Shown here: positions 7,090-14,800 of the stretch, in pieces
How positions within the stretch are numbered: position 1 is the first letter of the stretch
How the letters are laid out: each line of letters opens with the position of its first letter
Origin: Lachnospiraceae bacterium
Lineage (GTDB): Bacteria > Bacillota > Clostridia > Lachnospirales > Lachnospiraceae
Direction: 5' to 3'
NCBI GenBank assembly: GCA_017964745.1
Contig: JAGCRJ010000341.1
Coordinates: 1 to 16,258, forward strand
DNA length: 16,258 nt
Notes under the pieces: generated by a model
Told to the model about the DNA's origin: nothing
Database searches by the model: none
The model's input: only the letters and a program-made list of their open reading frames with translations
Translations under genes and position numbers: made by a program

Positions 7090-8406
7090 TTATTTTTTCC
7101 TTTTAGCCAGTTCCATCTTTCTCATTGATTTGATGTTCTGGGTAAGCGGTTTCTTCGCGGGACATACAAAGCTGCAGCATCCGCATTCACAGCATTCCAT
7201 ACCGCCGTTTGCGACAAATGCCTCGTTATCAAAATGCTCTGCCATATCGGAAAGCCTTCCGGGAACAAGTCCTGCGGGACATGCATATGTGCAGCGTGAG
7301 CAGTTGATGCAGGGTGTGGTCTCAACGTTCTCGAGAGGATCCTTGGCAAATGCGAGAAGTGCGGTGGAGGTCTTGGTCACGGGCACATCGGTCGTGAACA
7401 TCGCAAAGCCCATCATGGGACCGCCGCAGATGATCTTGCCGGGCTTAACCTTAAAACCGCCGTTCTGTTCGATGATCTCCGTATAGCTCATTCCGCAGGG
7501 AACCCTGAGATTCCTGGGCATCTTAACGGCATCACCCGTAACGGTGACGATCCTTTCCATAAGGGGTTTGCCGAGAACAACGGCGTTATAAACGGAAACA
7601 ATGGTGTCTACATTGTTGACAATGCAGCCCACATCCGCGGGAAGCATCTTGGAATTTACTTTTCTTCCGGTAGCCGCAAAGATAAGTGACCTTTCCGAGC
7701 CCTGGGGATACTTGGTCCTGAGTTCCTTGATGCTTATCAGATTTTCATTCTTGGAAAGTTTGGAAAGATGCGCTATAGCCTCGGGCTTATTGTCCTCAAC
7801 GGCAATAATGCCGTGCGCATCGGAAAAGAGAGAGAGGATTATCTTTAGACCCTCAATGACCTTTTCTCCCTCTTCTATTATCCTGCGGTAATCCGAAGTA
7901 AGATAAGGCTCACACTCGGCCGCATTGCAGATACAGTAATCTATCGCATCGGGATCCTTGGGAGAAAGCTTGACCGATGTGGGAAAGCCTGCTCCGCCCA
8001 TTCCGACGATACCCGCTTTTCTTATACGCTCAAGTATCTCTTCACGGGACAGCTTTTCCCAGTCACGGGCTTCTTCATACATGACTTCGGTGCCGAGACC
8101 GTCATTTTCAATGATGATGCTCTCGACCATATCGCCAGTGGCAACTCTTCTCTTCTCAATTCCTTTGACTGTTCCCGAAACGGATGAATATATGGGAGCG
8201 GAAACAAAACCGCCTGCTTCGGCTATCATCTGTCCCCTGAGGACGGTATCGCCCTTTGCGACAACAGGTTTGGCCGGTGCACCTATATGCTGGCTCAAGG
8301 GGTATACCATTATCTCACCGGGCACGGCATCGATGATGGCTTTGTCCTTGGAAAGATCCTTGCCGTCATATGGATGGATCCCGCCTTTAAAAGTAAATTT
8401 AGCCAT
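7090..8406 (-). CDS. rnfC: Rnf complex NADH-side subunit C
   Basis: The peripheral cytoplasmic subunit where NAD+ is reduced, with FMN and two [4Fe-4S] clusters. It has 438 residues, the usual clostridial length. The order is an N-terminal barrel-sandwich region (PSxPIYSSVSGTVKGI-like, about 66-84), then the FMN/NAD(H) motif GMGGAGFPT (135-143) and NAAECEPYLTSDYR (161-174). Two ferredoxin motifs follow: Cys366/369/372/376 and Cys405/408/411/415. It is the first gene of the operon. The start at 8406 has AGGTGG upstream and begins the conserved MAKFTFKGGIHP. The remaining subunits follow downstream in the order D-G-E-A-B. Confidence 0.96.
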   Translation of the reverse strand: MAKFTFKGGIHPYDGKDLSKDKAIIDAVPGEIMVYPLSQHIGAPAKPVVAKGDTVLRGQMIAEAGGFVSAPIYSSVSGTVKGIEKRRVATGDMVESIIIENDGLGTEVMYEEARDWEKLSREEILERIRKAGIVGMGGAGFPTSVKLSPKDPDAIDYCICNAAECEPYLTSDYRRIIEEGEKVIEGLKIILSLFSDAHGIIAVEDNKPEAIAHLSKLSKNENLISIKELRTKYPQGSERSLIFAATGRKVNSKMLPADVGCIVNNVDTIVSVYNAVVLGKPLMERIVTVTGDAVKMPRNLRVPCGMSYTEIIEQNGGFKVKPGKIICGGPMMGFAMFTTDVPVTKTSTALLAFAKDPLENVETTPCINCSRCTYACPAGLVPGRLSDMAEHFDNEAFVANGGMECCECGCCSFVCPAKKPLTQNIKSMRKMELAKRKK

Positions 8407-8528
8407 TTAAACCACCTGAAAAATGTGTTTTTACATACAAAATAAATATACTCCAATCCGCCCTTTTTTTCCATAAAGACAGCGAAAAAAATAACCCGTT
8501 CCCGGACGCTGCAAAAGTGCCTGTGCAA
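8407..8528 (-). promoter_or_regulatory. Upstream region of the rnf operon, probable promoter
   Basis: This AT-rich stretch precedes rnfC on the minus strand and must hold the operon promoter, since the neighbouring gene is divergent. The ribosome site AGGTGG lies just before the ATG. TATATT near 8446-8451 and TTGGAG just before it are weak promoter-like words, but I cannot pick a convincing -35/-10 pair. No TTGTGA-N6-TCACAA Rex-type operator is seen. Confidence 0.35.
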
Positions 8529-8557
8529 TTGATAAAACAAGTCTTTTTTGATATAGT
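8529..8557 (+). promoter_or_regulatory. Promoter of the exonuclease-like gene
   Basis: TTGATA at 8529-8534 and TATAGT at 8552-8557 are separated by exactly 17 bp, each with a good match to the sigma-A consensus. Transcription would begin near 8564, leaving about 30 nt of leader with GAGGCGAGG before the ATG at 8596. Confidence 0.75.
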
Positions 8558-8595
8558 GATTAAGTTGAGATTAATCGTACATAAGAGGCGAGGTC

Positions 8596-9705
8596 ATGAA
8601 AGAAACAACCCAGACTTTCGAAGATTTCAAATTGGATTACGATATTTCCGTTGCGGCCGATCCGGAGACCGTTTTGTTTCTGGATATCGAAACAACGGGA
8701 TTTACCGCACGTTCCTCCGCGCTCTATCTGATCGGATGCGCTTACCTCTCCGAGGGCAAATGGTGCACCAGACAGTGGTTTGCGGAAAAGTACGAGGAAG
8801 AAAAGGATATCATCGAGAGCTTCTTCGCTTTCGCAAAAGAAGGCGGATATAAGACTCTCATTCATTTCAACGGAAATCAGTTCGATCTGCCCTTCCTTAC
8901 CCAGAAGATCGAGGCACTCGGACTTGATCTTACGATAGATGATTTCAGCGGCATAGATCTTTACAAGAGGATCAGCCCCTTAAAGCATCTGCTCGGACTT
9001 TCATCACTTAAGCAGAAGTCCATTGAGAAATATATCGGAATCGAAAGATCAGACGTCTTTTCGGGCGGTGATCTTATAGGCATATATCATGACTATGTAA
9101 ACAACCCTTCCGAATTCGCTCGCAATTCCCTGCTTCTTCACAACGAAGATGATCTCAAAGGAATGATCCGCATACTTCCCATGCTCTCCTATTGCGATCT
9201 TGTCTCGGGAAAGCTCAGGGTGGCAAAGGTCCATGCGGATACCTTCACGGATTACAACGGAGAGGTTCAGAGTGAGATCATAATGAGTATCAAGCTCGAA
9301 TCACCCATCCCCCGCTCGATCACATCCTTCGCACACGGATGCTACATCAAGGCAAACGGCGAAGATGCACAGATAAAAGTTCCTCTCTACAACGAAGAAA
9401 TGAAATACTTCTATGCGGGATACGAGGATTACTACTATCTTCCCGAAGAAGACACCGCACTGCACAAATCGGTCGCAACCTTCGTGGACAAGGATCACCG
9501 CACACAGGCCACAGCAGCCACATGCTACACCAGAAAGACATCGAGCTACCTTCCACAGTGGGACACGCTCTTTGAGCCCCTCTTCAGAAGGGAGTACAGA
9601 AGCTCCGATATGTTCTTCGAGCTTACGGACGATCTCAAGCGTGACCGTAACGCATTCAACAAATATGCGGCGCACATCATCTCAATGCTCGCATCCACAT
9701 ACTGA
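8596..9705 (+). CDS. RNase H-like DEDD exonuclease family protein (YprB-like)
   Basis: A 369-residue cytoplasmic protein. The N-terminal 190 residues show a DEDD-type exonuclease fold: VLFLDIETTG with Asp30 and Glu32, LIHFNGNQFDLPFL with Asp97, and LLLHNEDDLKGM with Asp186 as the likely last acid. This matches the ribonuclease H-like YprB family of Firmicutes, whose substrate is not well defined. The remaining 180 residues form a second region without a motif I recognise, including SITSFAHGCYIKANG and CYTRKTSSYLPQW. All four acids are in place, so it is probably an active nuclease. It has its own promoter and terminator and converges on cheR. Confidence 0.8.
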   Translation: MKETTQTFEDFKLDYDISVAADPETVLFLDIETTGFTARSSALYLIGCAYLSEGKWCTRQWFAEKYEEEKDIIESFFAFAKEGGYKTLIHFNGNQFDLPFLTQKIEALGLDLTIDDFSGIDLYKRISPLKHLLGLSSLKQKSIEKYIGIERSDVFSGGDLIGIYHDYVNNPSEFARNSLLLHNEDDLKGMIRILPMLSYCDLVSGKLRVAKVHADTFTDYNGEVQSEIIMSIKLESPIPRSITSFAHGCYIKANGEDAQIKVPLYNEEMKYFYAGYEDYYYLPEEDTALHKSVATFVDKDHRTQATAATCYTRKTSSYLPQWDTLFEPLFRREYRSSDMFFELTDDLKRDRNAFNKYAAHIISMLASTY

Positions 9706-9716
9706 AACAATAACAA

Positions 9717-9743
9717 GAGCCGGGAGAACTTATCTCCCGGCTT
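9717..9743 (+). terminator. Terminator hairpin of the exonuclease-like gene
   Basis: The stem GCCGGGAGA (9719-9727) pairs with TCTCCCGGC (9733-9741) around the loop ACTTA, extended by A9718-T9742. It begins 12 bp after the stop and is followed by TTAAATTATTAAATTT, which is T-rich but broken. This is a usable but not ideal intrinsic terminator in this direction. Confidence 0.7.
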
Positions 9744-9932
9744 AAATTATTAAATTTGCGGGTGACGCAGAATGTATGAGAATTCGAGACTTCGTCGTCT
9801 GCGTTAGAAACGGACGCCTGGCCTGAACGAAGTGAATGGCCTGCGGCATGAGCTTAAACAACTGTCGGTCAAGTTTCGCGCTTGACGACGAAAAGCGAGA
9901 ATTCTCATACATCGCGGCAGGACCCGCGGAAT

Positions 9933-9968
9933 AAAAAAGGGCCGGGAGATAAGTTCTCCCGGCTCTTG
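9933..9968 (-). terminator. Intrinsic terminator of cheR
   Basis: Read on the minus strand, the stem GCCGGGAGA/TCTCCCGGC (9963-9941) is followed by CC and then six Ts (9938-9933), a canonical intrinsic terminator just after the cheR stop. It is the exact inverted copy of the hairpin at 9714-9741, loop included. Confidence 0.85.
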
Positions 9969-9970
9969 GT

Positions 9971-10747
9971 TTAAGGTTTTCCGTAGTAGAATGAGTTTTC
10001 CCTGACGTAGCCCATATCTTTGTAGTTTACGATCTGCTCCGTGGATCCGATGAAAAGGAAGCCTCCGGACTTGAGCGAAGCGAAGAACTTTCTGAAGACT
10101 TCATCCTTCGCTTCATCGGTGAAGTAGATGAGCACGTTCCTGCAGACGATCATATCGTAATTTGTGTCGTATCTGTCCTTGAGAAGATTGTGTTCAGTGA
10201 AGGTTACGCACTTCTTGATCTCATCGGAGATCTTGTAGGACGGACCTACCTGGGTGAAATACTTCTTCTTGAGATCATCGGGCACACCCGAGATGGACTT
10301 GGCATCATAGAGACCGACCTTGGCCTTGGCGATGACGGTCTTATCAAGGTCTGTGGCGGTTATCTTGATCTGGTTTAAGGGGATATGTCTTGAGAGGGCC
10401 ATTACAAGCGAATAAGGTTCGTCTCCGGTAGAACATGCGGCACTCCAGATCTTGAGCCTGGTTCCGAATCTTTCGATGAGCTTGGGAATGACTGTCTTGT
10501 CCATATATGCCCACTGATCGGGATTTCTGTAGAACTCTGAAACGTTTATGGTTATGTAATTGATGAATTCATCAAAAAGTGCTTTATCTGTTTTAAGGGA
10601 ATTTACGTAATTGTCGTAACCCGTGATCTTATTCTTGGTGATAAGATTATCGATCCTTCTCTTCATCTGCTTCTCTTTATAAGAGTTCAGATCGATCGAT
10701 GTAAGCTTAAAGATCTCTTTTTTGAAATATTCGTAATCAGCTGCCAT
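9971..10747 (-). CDS. cheR: CheR-type chemotaxis protein methyltransferase
   Basis: A methyltransferase that moves a methyl group from S-adenosylmethionine to Glu side chains of chemoreceptors, giving sensory adaptation in bacterial chemotaxis. It has 258 residues, a normal length. The N-terminal helical domain is about 1-70. Then come NVSEFYRNP (68-76), the SAM-binding SAACSTGDEPYS (102-113), ATDLD (131-135), CRNVLIYF (202-209) and GSTEQI (234-239). The usual GEEPYS is GDEPYS here, a mild change. It starts MAADYEYFKKEIF with AGGGAGG upstream. No other chemotaxis gene is in the window, so it is a solitary cheR; receptors would lie elsewhere. It suggests a motile or formerly motile organism. 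Confidence 0.93.
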   Translation of the reverse strand: MAADYEYFKKEIFKLTSIDLNSYKEKQMKRRIDNLITKNKITGYDNYVNSLKTDKALFDEFINYITINVSEFYRNPDQWAYMDKTVIPKLIERFGTRLKIWSAACSTGDEPYSLVMALSRHIPLNQIKITATDLDKTVIAKAKVGLYDAKSISGVPDDLKKKYFTQVGPSYKISDEIKKCVTFTEHNLLKDRYDTNYDMIVCRNVLIYFTDEAKDEVFRKFFASLKSGGFLFIGSTEQIVNYKDMGYVRENSFYYGKP

Positions 10748-10818
10748 AAAACCTCCCTGTAAAACGGAAAATTTTGTATTTCATATATGATATCACATTC
10801 GGGAGGAAAAAGATTCCC
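10748..10818 (-). promoter_or_regulatory. cheR leader and probable promoter region
   Basis: Between the rpsA terminator and the cheR ATG the minus strand is AT-rich, with overlapping -10-like words (TATCAT, TATATG, TACAAA) around 10767-10793. The ribosome site AGGGAGG (10752-10758) is clear. No strong -35 can be chosen. cheR must have its own promoter because a strong terminator precedes it. Confidence 0.35.
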
Positions 10819-10863
10819 AAAAAAAATTGCTTTTTCTGACACTAACATCAGAAAAAGCAATTT
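10819..10863 (-). terminator. Intrinsic terminator of the tetR-to-rpsA gene run
   Basis: TTGCTTTTTCTGA (10827-10839) pairs perfectly with TCAGAAAAAGCAA (10848-10860) around an 8-nt loop. Three further A-T pairs extend the stem to 16 bp. On the minus strand the hairpin is followed by eight Ts (10826-10819). It lies about 20 bp after the rpsA-like stop. Confidence 0.9.
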
Positions 10864-10883
10864 AATTATTTAGTGGTTATATA

Positions 10884-12014
10884 TTACTGCTCTTCGTTTG
10901 CAACTGCTTCGATGTCAACGGGAACCTCGTCCTCGTTCTCATCGGAATCGGGAGCGGTAAGAGCCTTTACGGAAAGGGAGATCTTATGATCTGCCTCATT
11001 GAAATCAACGATCTTGGCGGTAACTTCGTCACCGACCTTAAGAACGTCTGAAGGCTTCTCTACGCGATCCTTGGAGATCTGGGATACATGAAGGAGTGCA
11101 TCAACACCGTTCTCGATCTCTACGAATGCACCGAAGTCGGTCATACGTGCAACCTTACCGGTTACGACACGTCCGATAGCGAACTTGTCATTGGCATCCT
11201 TCCAGGGATTCTCATCGTCAAACTTGAGTGAAAGAGCGATCTTGGTGCCGTTGATGTCCTTAACGAGAACCTTGAGATTATCTCCGATGTGGAAGTTCTT
11301 CTTGGGATTCTCAACTCTTCCCCAGCTCATCTCTGAGATGTGAAGAAGTCCGTCTGCTCCGCCGAGATCAACGAATGCACCGAAATCGGTAACGTTCTTG
11401 ACAACGCCGTCTACGATATCGCCAACCTTGATCTTGTCAAGGAGAGCCTTCTGCATCTCTTCCTTCTTGGCTGCAAGAAGCTGCTTGCGGTCACCGATGC
11501 ATCTTCTCTTGTGAGGATTATACTCAACAACGACAAAATCGATGTCCTGTCCGAGATACTTGGAAAGATCCTTCTCGTAGCTGTCGGAAACAAGGCTTGC
11601 GGGAATGAAGATCCTGGTTCCGTCAACCTCAACGGTGATTCCGCCCTTAAGGATCGCGGTAACCTTAGCGGTGAGAACTTCCTGATTATTGAAAGCTTCC
11701 TCGATACGCTGGTTAGCCTTTTCCTGCTGAACTCTCTTATAGGAAACGATAACCTGGCCCTCGCGGTCATCAACCTTGAGAACCTTAACCTCGAGCTTAT
11801 CTCCGGGCTTTACAGCCTGAGTAAGATCTACGCTGTTATCGTTGGTGTACTCGTATTTACTCAGAATACCGTCTGACTTGCATCCGAGATCGAGAATGAT
11901 CTCTTCGGGCTTAACATCAAATACGGTGCCTTCGACTACCTCTCCTGTATGTAATATGATCTTTTTAGATTCCTGCTCTTCCAGTAATTGTTCAAAAGTC
12001 AATTCCTCTGACAT
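10884..12014 (-). CDS. rpsA: S1-domain RNA-binding protein (ribosomal protein S1-like)
   Basis: A 376-residue protein with four S1 RNA-binding domains at about 25-94, 112-178, 197-265 and 281-350. It ends in a short acidic tail (SDENEDEVPVDIEAVANEEQ). Domains 3 and 4 carry the classic VTDFGAFVDL...GLLHISEMSW and MTDFGAFVEI...ALLHVSQIS motifs. Low-GC Gram-positives have shorter S1 proteins than the six-domain E. coli one, and the role is thought to be mRNA binding at the ribosome. The start at 12014 (MSEELTFEQ) is chosen because GAGGAGG lies 9 nt before it; a TTG at 12032 would use that ribosome site as coding sequence. It overlaps the 3' end of ispH by 23 nt and ends just before a strong terminator. 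Confidence 0.92.
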   Translation of the reverse strand: MSEELTFEQLLEEQESKKIILHTGEVVEGTVFDVKPEEIILDLGCKSDGILSKYEYTNDNSVDLTQAVKPGDKLEVKVLKVDDREGQVIVSYKRVQQEKANQRIEEAFNNQEVLTAKVTAILKGGITVEVDGTRIFIPASLVSDSYEKDLSKYLGQDIDFVVVEYNPHKRRCIGDRKQLLAAKKEEMQKALLDKIKVGDIVDGVVKNVTDFGAFVDLGGADGLLHISEMSWGRVENPKKNFHIGDNLKVLVKDINGTKIALSLKFDDENPWKDANDKFAIGRVVTGKVARMTDFGAFVEIENGVDALLHVSQISKDRVEKPSDVLKVGDEVTAKIVDFNEADHKISLSVKALTAPDSDENEDEVPVDIEAVANEEQ

Positions 12015-12852
12015 ATTTTTGAACCTCCTCAATAATATTTTGCGGAGTGGAAGCCCCCGCGGTGATGCCGATCAGCTTAACAGATTCAGGTAGTTTGTAT
12101 TCTTTAAGGTCTTCCGGTTTCTGTACACAGACCGTGTTCGGACAATTTGCCGAAGCGATCTCATAAAGCCTGCGCGTGTTAGAGCTTGCGCTCCCCCCTA
12201 TGACGATCATGGCATCTGCCGATCTTGAAAGGACTTCGGCTGCATCCTGCCTGTCCTTCGTTGCCGAACATATAGTGTTCACAACGTTAGCATTATAACC
12301 TTTTTCGTTAATTATTTCAACAATTTGTGTAAATTTCTTATGTTGGAAGGTCGTCTGGGCCACGATCGTGATCTCGCCCGATATTTCAAGGCTTTCAGCC
12401 TCTTTTTCATCCCTGACCACCGTTACCGGTCCGTCGCACCATCCGCATATGCCGATAACCTCGGGATGAGCGGGATTTCCGACTATAACGATATTCCTGC
12501 CCTTTCCGCTCTCCTCAAGCACGATATCATGGATCCTCTTAACGAAGGGACAGGTAAAATCGTCGACCTCACAGCCCTTTTCCTCAAGGATGGAATAGAT
12601 ATCCCTTCCTATGCCGTGAGCCCTGATGATCACGCAGCTGTCGGGTTCAAAATCCGTTCCGATAAGTGTTTCTTTGTCCTCTATGACCTTAACGCCCCTG
12701 TTTTCCAGGTCGGAAACAACGGTCTCGTTATGAACGATAGGACCGTATGTGTAAATCGGTCTTCCGCTGCTCAGTTTTTCATACACTCCGTCAACGGCAC
12801 GCTTCACGCCGAAGCAAAAGCCGGACGGATCCGCCAATCTGATCTCTGCCAT
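11992..12852 (-). CDS. ispH: 4-hydroxy-3-methylbut-2-enyl diphosphate reductase
   Basis: An iron-sulfur enzyme that makes isopentenyl and dimethylallyl diphosphate from HMBPP, the last step of the MEP isoprenoid pathway. It has 286 residues. The three cluster Cys are Cys13 (GFCFGVKRAV), Cys101 (FTCPFVKR) and Cys195 (NTICSATKDRQ). Substrate residues His41 (GPIVHN), His79 (IRAHG) and Thr168 (AQTTF) are present. The stretch HPEVIGICGWC differs from the HPEVEGT of E. coli, where the second Glu is a proton donor. I believe this form is common in clostridia. No strong ribosome site precedes the ATG. It is 44 bp after cmk and overlaps rpsA. Confidence 0.95.
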   Translation of the reverse strand: MAEIRLADPSGFCFGVKRAVDGVYEKLSSGRPIYTYGPIVHNETVVSDLENRGVKVIEDKETLIGTDFEPDSCVIIRAHGIGRDIYSILEEKGCEVDDFTCPFVKRIHDIVLEESGKGRNIVIVGNPAHPEVIGICGWCDGPVTVVRDEKEAESLEISGEITIVAQTTFQHKKFTQIVEIINEKGYNANVVNTICSATKDRQDAAEVLSRSADAMIVIGGSASSNTRRLYEIASANCPNTVCVQKPEDLKEYKLPESVKLIGITAGASTPQNIIEEVQKYVRGIDF

Positions 12853-12896
12853 ATCTTTTAAGTAATATTGTTAAATCACAAAGGGATTTAGTTAAA

Positions 12897-13547
12897 TCAT
12901 TTACAGATCGAACTTATCTTTTCAACTACCTCTTCAATGGTCATATCGGAGGTGTCAACGAGTATCGCATCGTCCGCCTGTTTAAGCGGTGAGATCTCAC
13001 GGGTCATATCACGTCTGTCGCGCTCTTCTATGTCCTTTTTGATCTCTTCGAAATCGGGATGTTCTCCTTTTGCTTCAAGCTCCAGAACACGTCTCTTCGC
13101 TCTTACCTCCGAGCTTGCGGTGAGGTAGATCTTAACATCCGCATCAGGCATTACAACGGTTCCGATATCACGGCCGTCCATGATGACTCCGCCGCGCTCG
13201 GCAAGGCCTCTCTGAAGCGAAAATATCTGTGCACGTACCTCAGGAACAGCGCTGGTCACGGATGCGGTGTTTCCGACAGCTTCCTCGCGAAGCCTTCCGG
13301 TCACATTGGTGCCGTTAAGATAAACATTCTGGATACCGTCTTCGTATTTGATATCGACACCGGCACCCTTGCACTTTTCGGCAACGGCACTTCGGTCGTT
13401 TACATCGATCCCGCTCTCGAGAAGGTACAGTGCAACCGCCCTGTACATTGCTCCCGTATCAACATATATAAGATCCATTTTCTTTGCACAGAGCTTGGCT
13501 ATGGTGCTCTTTCCCGCACCTGCGGGACCGTCTATTGCAACATTCAT
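12897..13547 (-). CDS. cmk: Cytidylate kinase
   Basis: A cytoplasmic kinase that phosphorylates CMP and dCMP with ATP, feeding CTP and dCTP synthesis. It has 216 residues, typical for the short Gram-positive form. The P-loop GPAGAGKST is at residues 7-15, DTGAMYRAVAL (30-40) and DGRDIGTVV (124-132) bind nucleotide, and the lid region KRRVLELEAKG...RDRRD (151-180) follows. The ATG overlaps the TGA of the flavoprotein gene by 4 nt (ATGA), so translation is probably coupled. Assignment is secure. Confidence 0.96.
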   Translation of the reverse strand: MNVAIDGPAGAGKSTIAKLCAKKMDLIYVDTGAMYRAVALYLLESGIDVNDRSAVAEKCKGAGVDIKYEDGIQNVYLNGTNVTGRLREEAVGNTASVTSAVPEVRAQIFSLQRGLAERGGVIMDGRDIGTVVMPDADVKIYLTASSEVRAKRRVLELEAKGEHPDFEEIKKDIEERDRRDMTREISPLKQADDAILVDTSDMTIEEVVEKISSICK

Positions 13548-14800
13548 TCCGTTTCTCCTTTTGATCCTTCAAGATATTCCGTAGCGCCGATACCCGCAAG
13601 ATATCCTGTCGACCATGCAATCTGAAGATTGAACCCACCGGTCAGCGCGTCCAGGTCTAGTATCTCTCCTGCGATAAATAATCCTGAAACGATCTTGCTC
13701 ATCATATTCTTCGGTGATACTTCCTTTACGCTGATGCCGCCCCTGGTGATTATGGCCTCATCATATCCTCTTGTTCCGGTGATGTCTATTTCCAGATTCT
13801 TGAGTATCCTGACGAGGTTCTTACGTTCTTCCTTTATTATATCACCGCATTTTTTGTGCGGGTCTATCCCGGAAAGAGATGCGATCACAGGAACCATCTT
13901 GGAAGGAAGCAGATCCGGAAGCATATTTATAAAATGCTTTTCGTGGTTATCGGATATCTCCCTTAAAAGCCTGTCATCAAGCTCATCCTCGGAAAGCGCC
14001 GGTTTAAGATCAAGAACGACAAGGCAGTCATCCGCTTTTCTTTTGTGATAATAACTGCTGGCGGAAAGCACCATCGGACCGCTTATACCGAAATGCGTAA
14101 ATAGCATCTCACCGAAGTCTTCGTATATCAGCTTGCCTCCGCTGTACATCTTAAGTCCGGTGTTCTTAAGGGAAAGTCCCTGAAGTTCCTTACACCATAG
14201 CTGCTTAGTCTCAAAAGGAACGAGCGAAGGAGTGCATTCCTTTATGCTGTGTCCGAACGCCTGCGCAAACTTCAATCCGTCTCCGGTAGAGCCGGTTCCG
14301 GGATATGATAATCCTCCTGTTGTAAGGATCAAGGCATCACATTCAAGGACCTTTTTATCCTTGAGAGAAATCTTAAAAACATCTCCGTTTTTCTCAATGC
14401 TCTTTACTTCGGAGTTCAGTCTTACTTCGACATTTTTCTCATCGAGCATTTTGGAAAGTGCTCTGATGACATCGGAGGAATGATCGGATACAGGGAAGAT
14501 CCTTCCGCCTCTTTCTTCCTTCACCTTACATCCGTGTTCTTCAAGAAGCCTGCAGATATCGCTGTTGTCGAACACATCAAGTGCACTGAACATAAACTTC
14601 GGATTGGTCATGATATTCTTCATGATCACATCCTTGTCGGCGGAATTGGTGATATTGCATCTGCCCTTTCCCGTGATGAAAAGCTTCTTGCCGAGACGGT
14701 CATTCTTTTCAAGAAGGATGACTTTGGTATTTTCTTTTGATGCCGAAACGGCGGCCAACATTCCTGCAGGACCGCCGCCGATTACGATTATCTTATTCAT
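13544..14800 (-). CDS. HI0933/YhiN-family FAD flavoprotein (BaiN-like)
   Basis: A 418-residue NAD(P)/FAD-dependent oxidoreductase of the HI0933 family. The FAD-binding GGGPAG is at residues 8-13 and the family signature GKKLFITGKGRCNITN at 37-52. GGRIFPVSDHSSDVI, TTGGLSYPGTGSTGDG and the C-terminal AGEILDLDALTGGFNLQIAW complete the pattern. The physiological substrate is unknown. BaiN of bile-acid-converting clostridia is a relative, but that alone does not imply bile acid activity here. The start at 14800 (MNKIIVIGGG) places the FAD motif at the usual distance; it overlaps the rpiR stop by 8 nt in ATGAATAA. A frame opening at 14857 would add 19 residues inside rpiR and is rejected. Confidence 0.9.
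   Translation of the reverse strand: MNKIIVIGGGPAGMLAAVSASKENTKVILLEKNDRLGKKLFITGKGRCNITNSADKDVIMKNIMTNPKFMFSALDVFDNSDICRLLEEHGCKVKEERGGRIFPVSDHSSDVIRALSKMLDEKNVEVRLNSEVKSIEKNGDVFKISLKDKKVLECDALILTTGGLSYPGTGSTGDGLKFAQAFGHSIKECTPSLVPFETKQLWCKELQGLSLKNTGLKMYSGGKLIYEDFGEMLFTHFGISGPMVLSASSYYHKRKADDCLVVLDLKPALSEDELDDRLLREISDNHEKHFINMLPDLLPSKMVPVIASLSGIDPHKKCGDIIKEERKNLVRILKNLEIDITGTRGYDEAIITRGGISVKEVSPKNMMSKIVSGLFIAGEILDLDALTGGFNLQIAWSTGYLAGIGATEYLEGSKGETE

Larger units (their letters stand above)
9714..9968. repeat. 255-bp imperfect palindrome between convergent genes
   Basis: The whole gap is one large inverted repeat centred near 9842. Paired arms, from outside in, are: 9714-9741 with 9941-9968 (28 nt, exact); GCGGGT 9758-9763 with ACCCGC 9922-9927; ATGTATGAGAATTC 9772-9785 with 9899-9912 (14 nt, exact); TTCGTCGTC 9791-9799 with 9884-9892; and GAAAC 9807-9811 with 9873-9877. 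Competing local hairpins also exist: ACGCAGA 9765-9771 with 9798-9804, and GTCAAG 9868-9873 with 9881-9886. No convincing gene lies in it. It could be a MITE-like or REP-like element, an inverted duplication, or a structured RNA. Confidence 0.8.

Noticed and set aside
8407..8528. Rex-type redox operator upstream of rnfC
   Set aside because: A link between Rnf and NADH sensing would be plausible, but no TTGTGA...TCACAA-like palindrome is present.
9413..9745. Plus-strand frame running into the palindrome
   Set aside because: It is a +1-type shadow of the exonuclease-like gene with Thr/Pro/His-rich nonsense composition.
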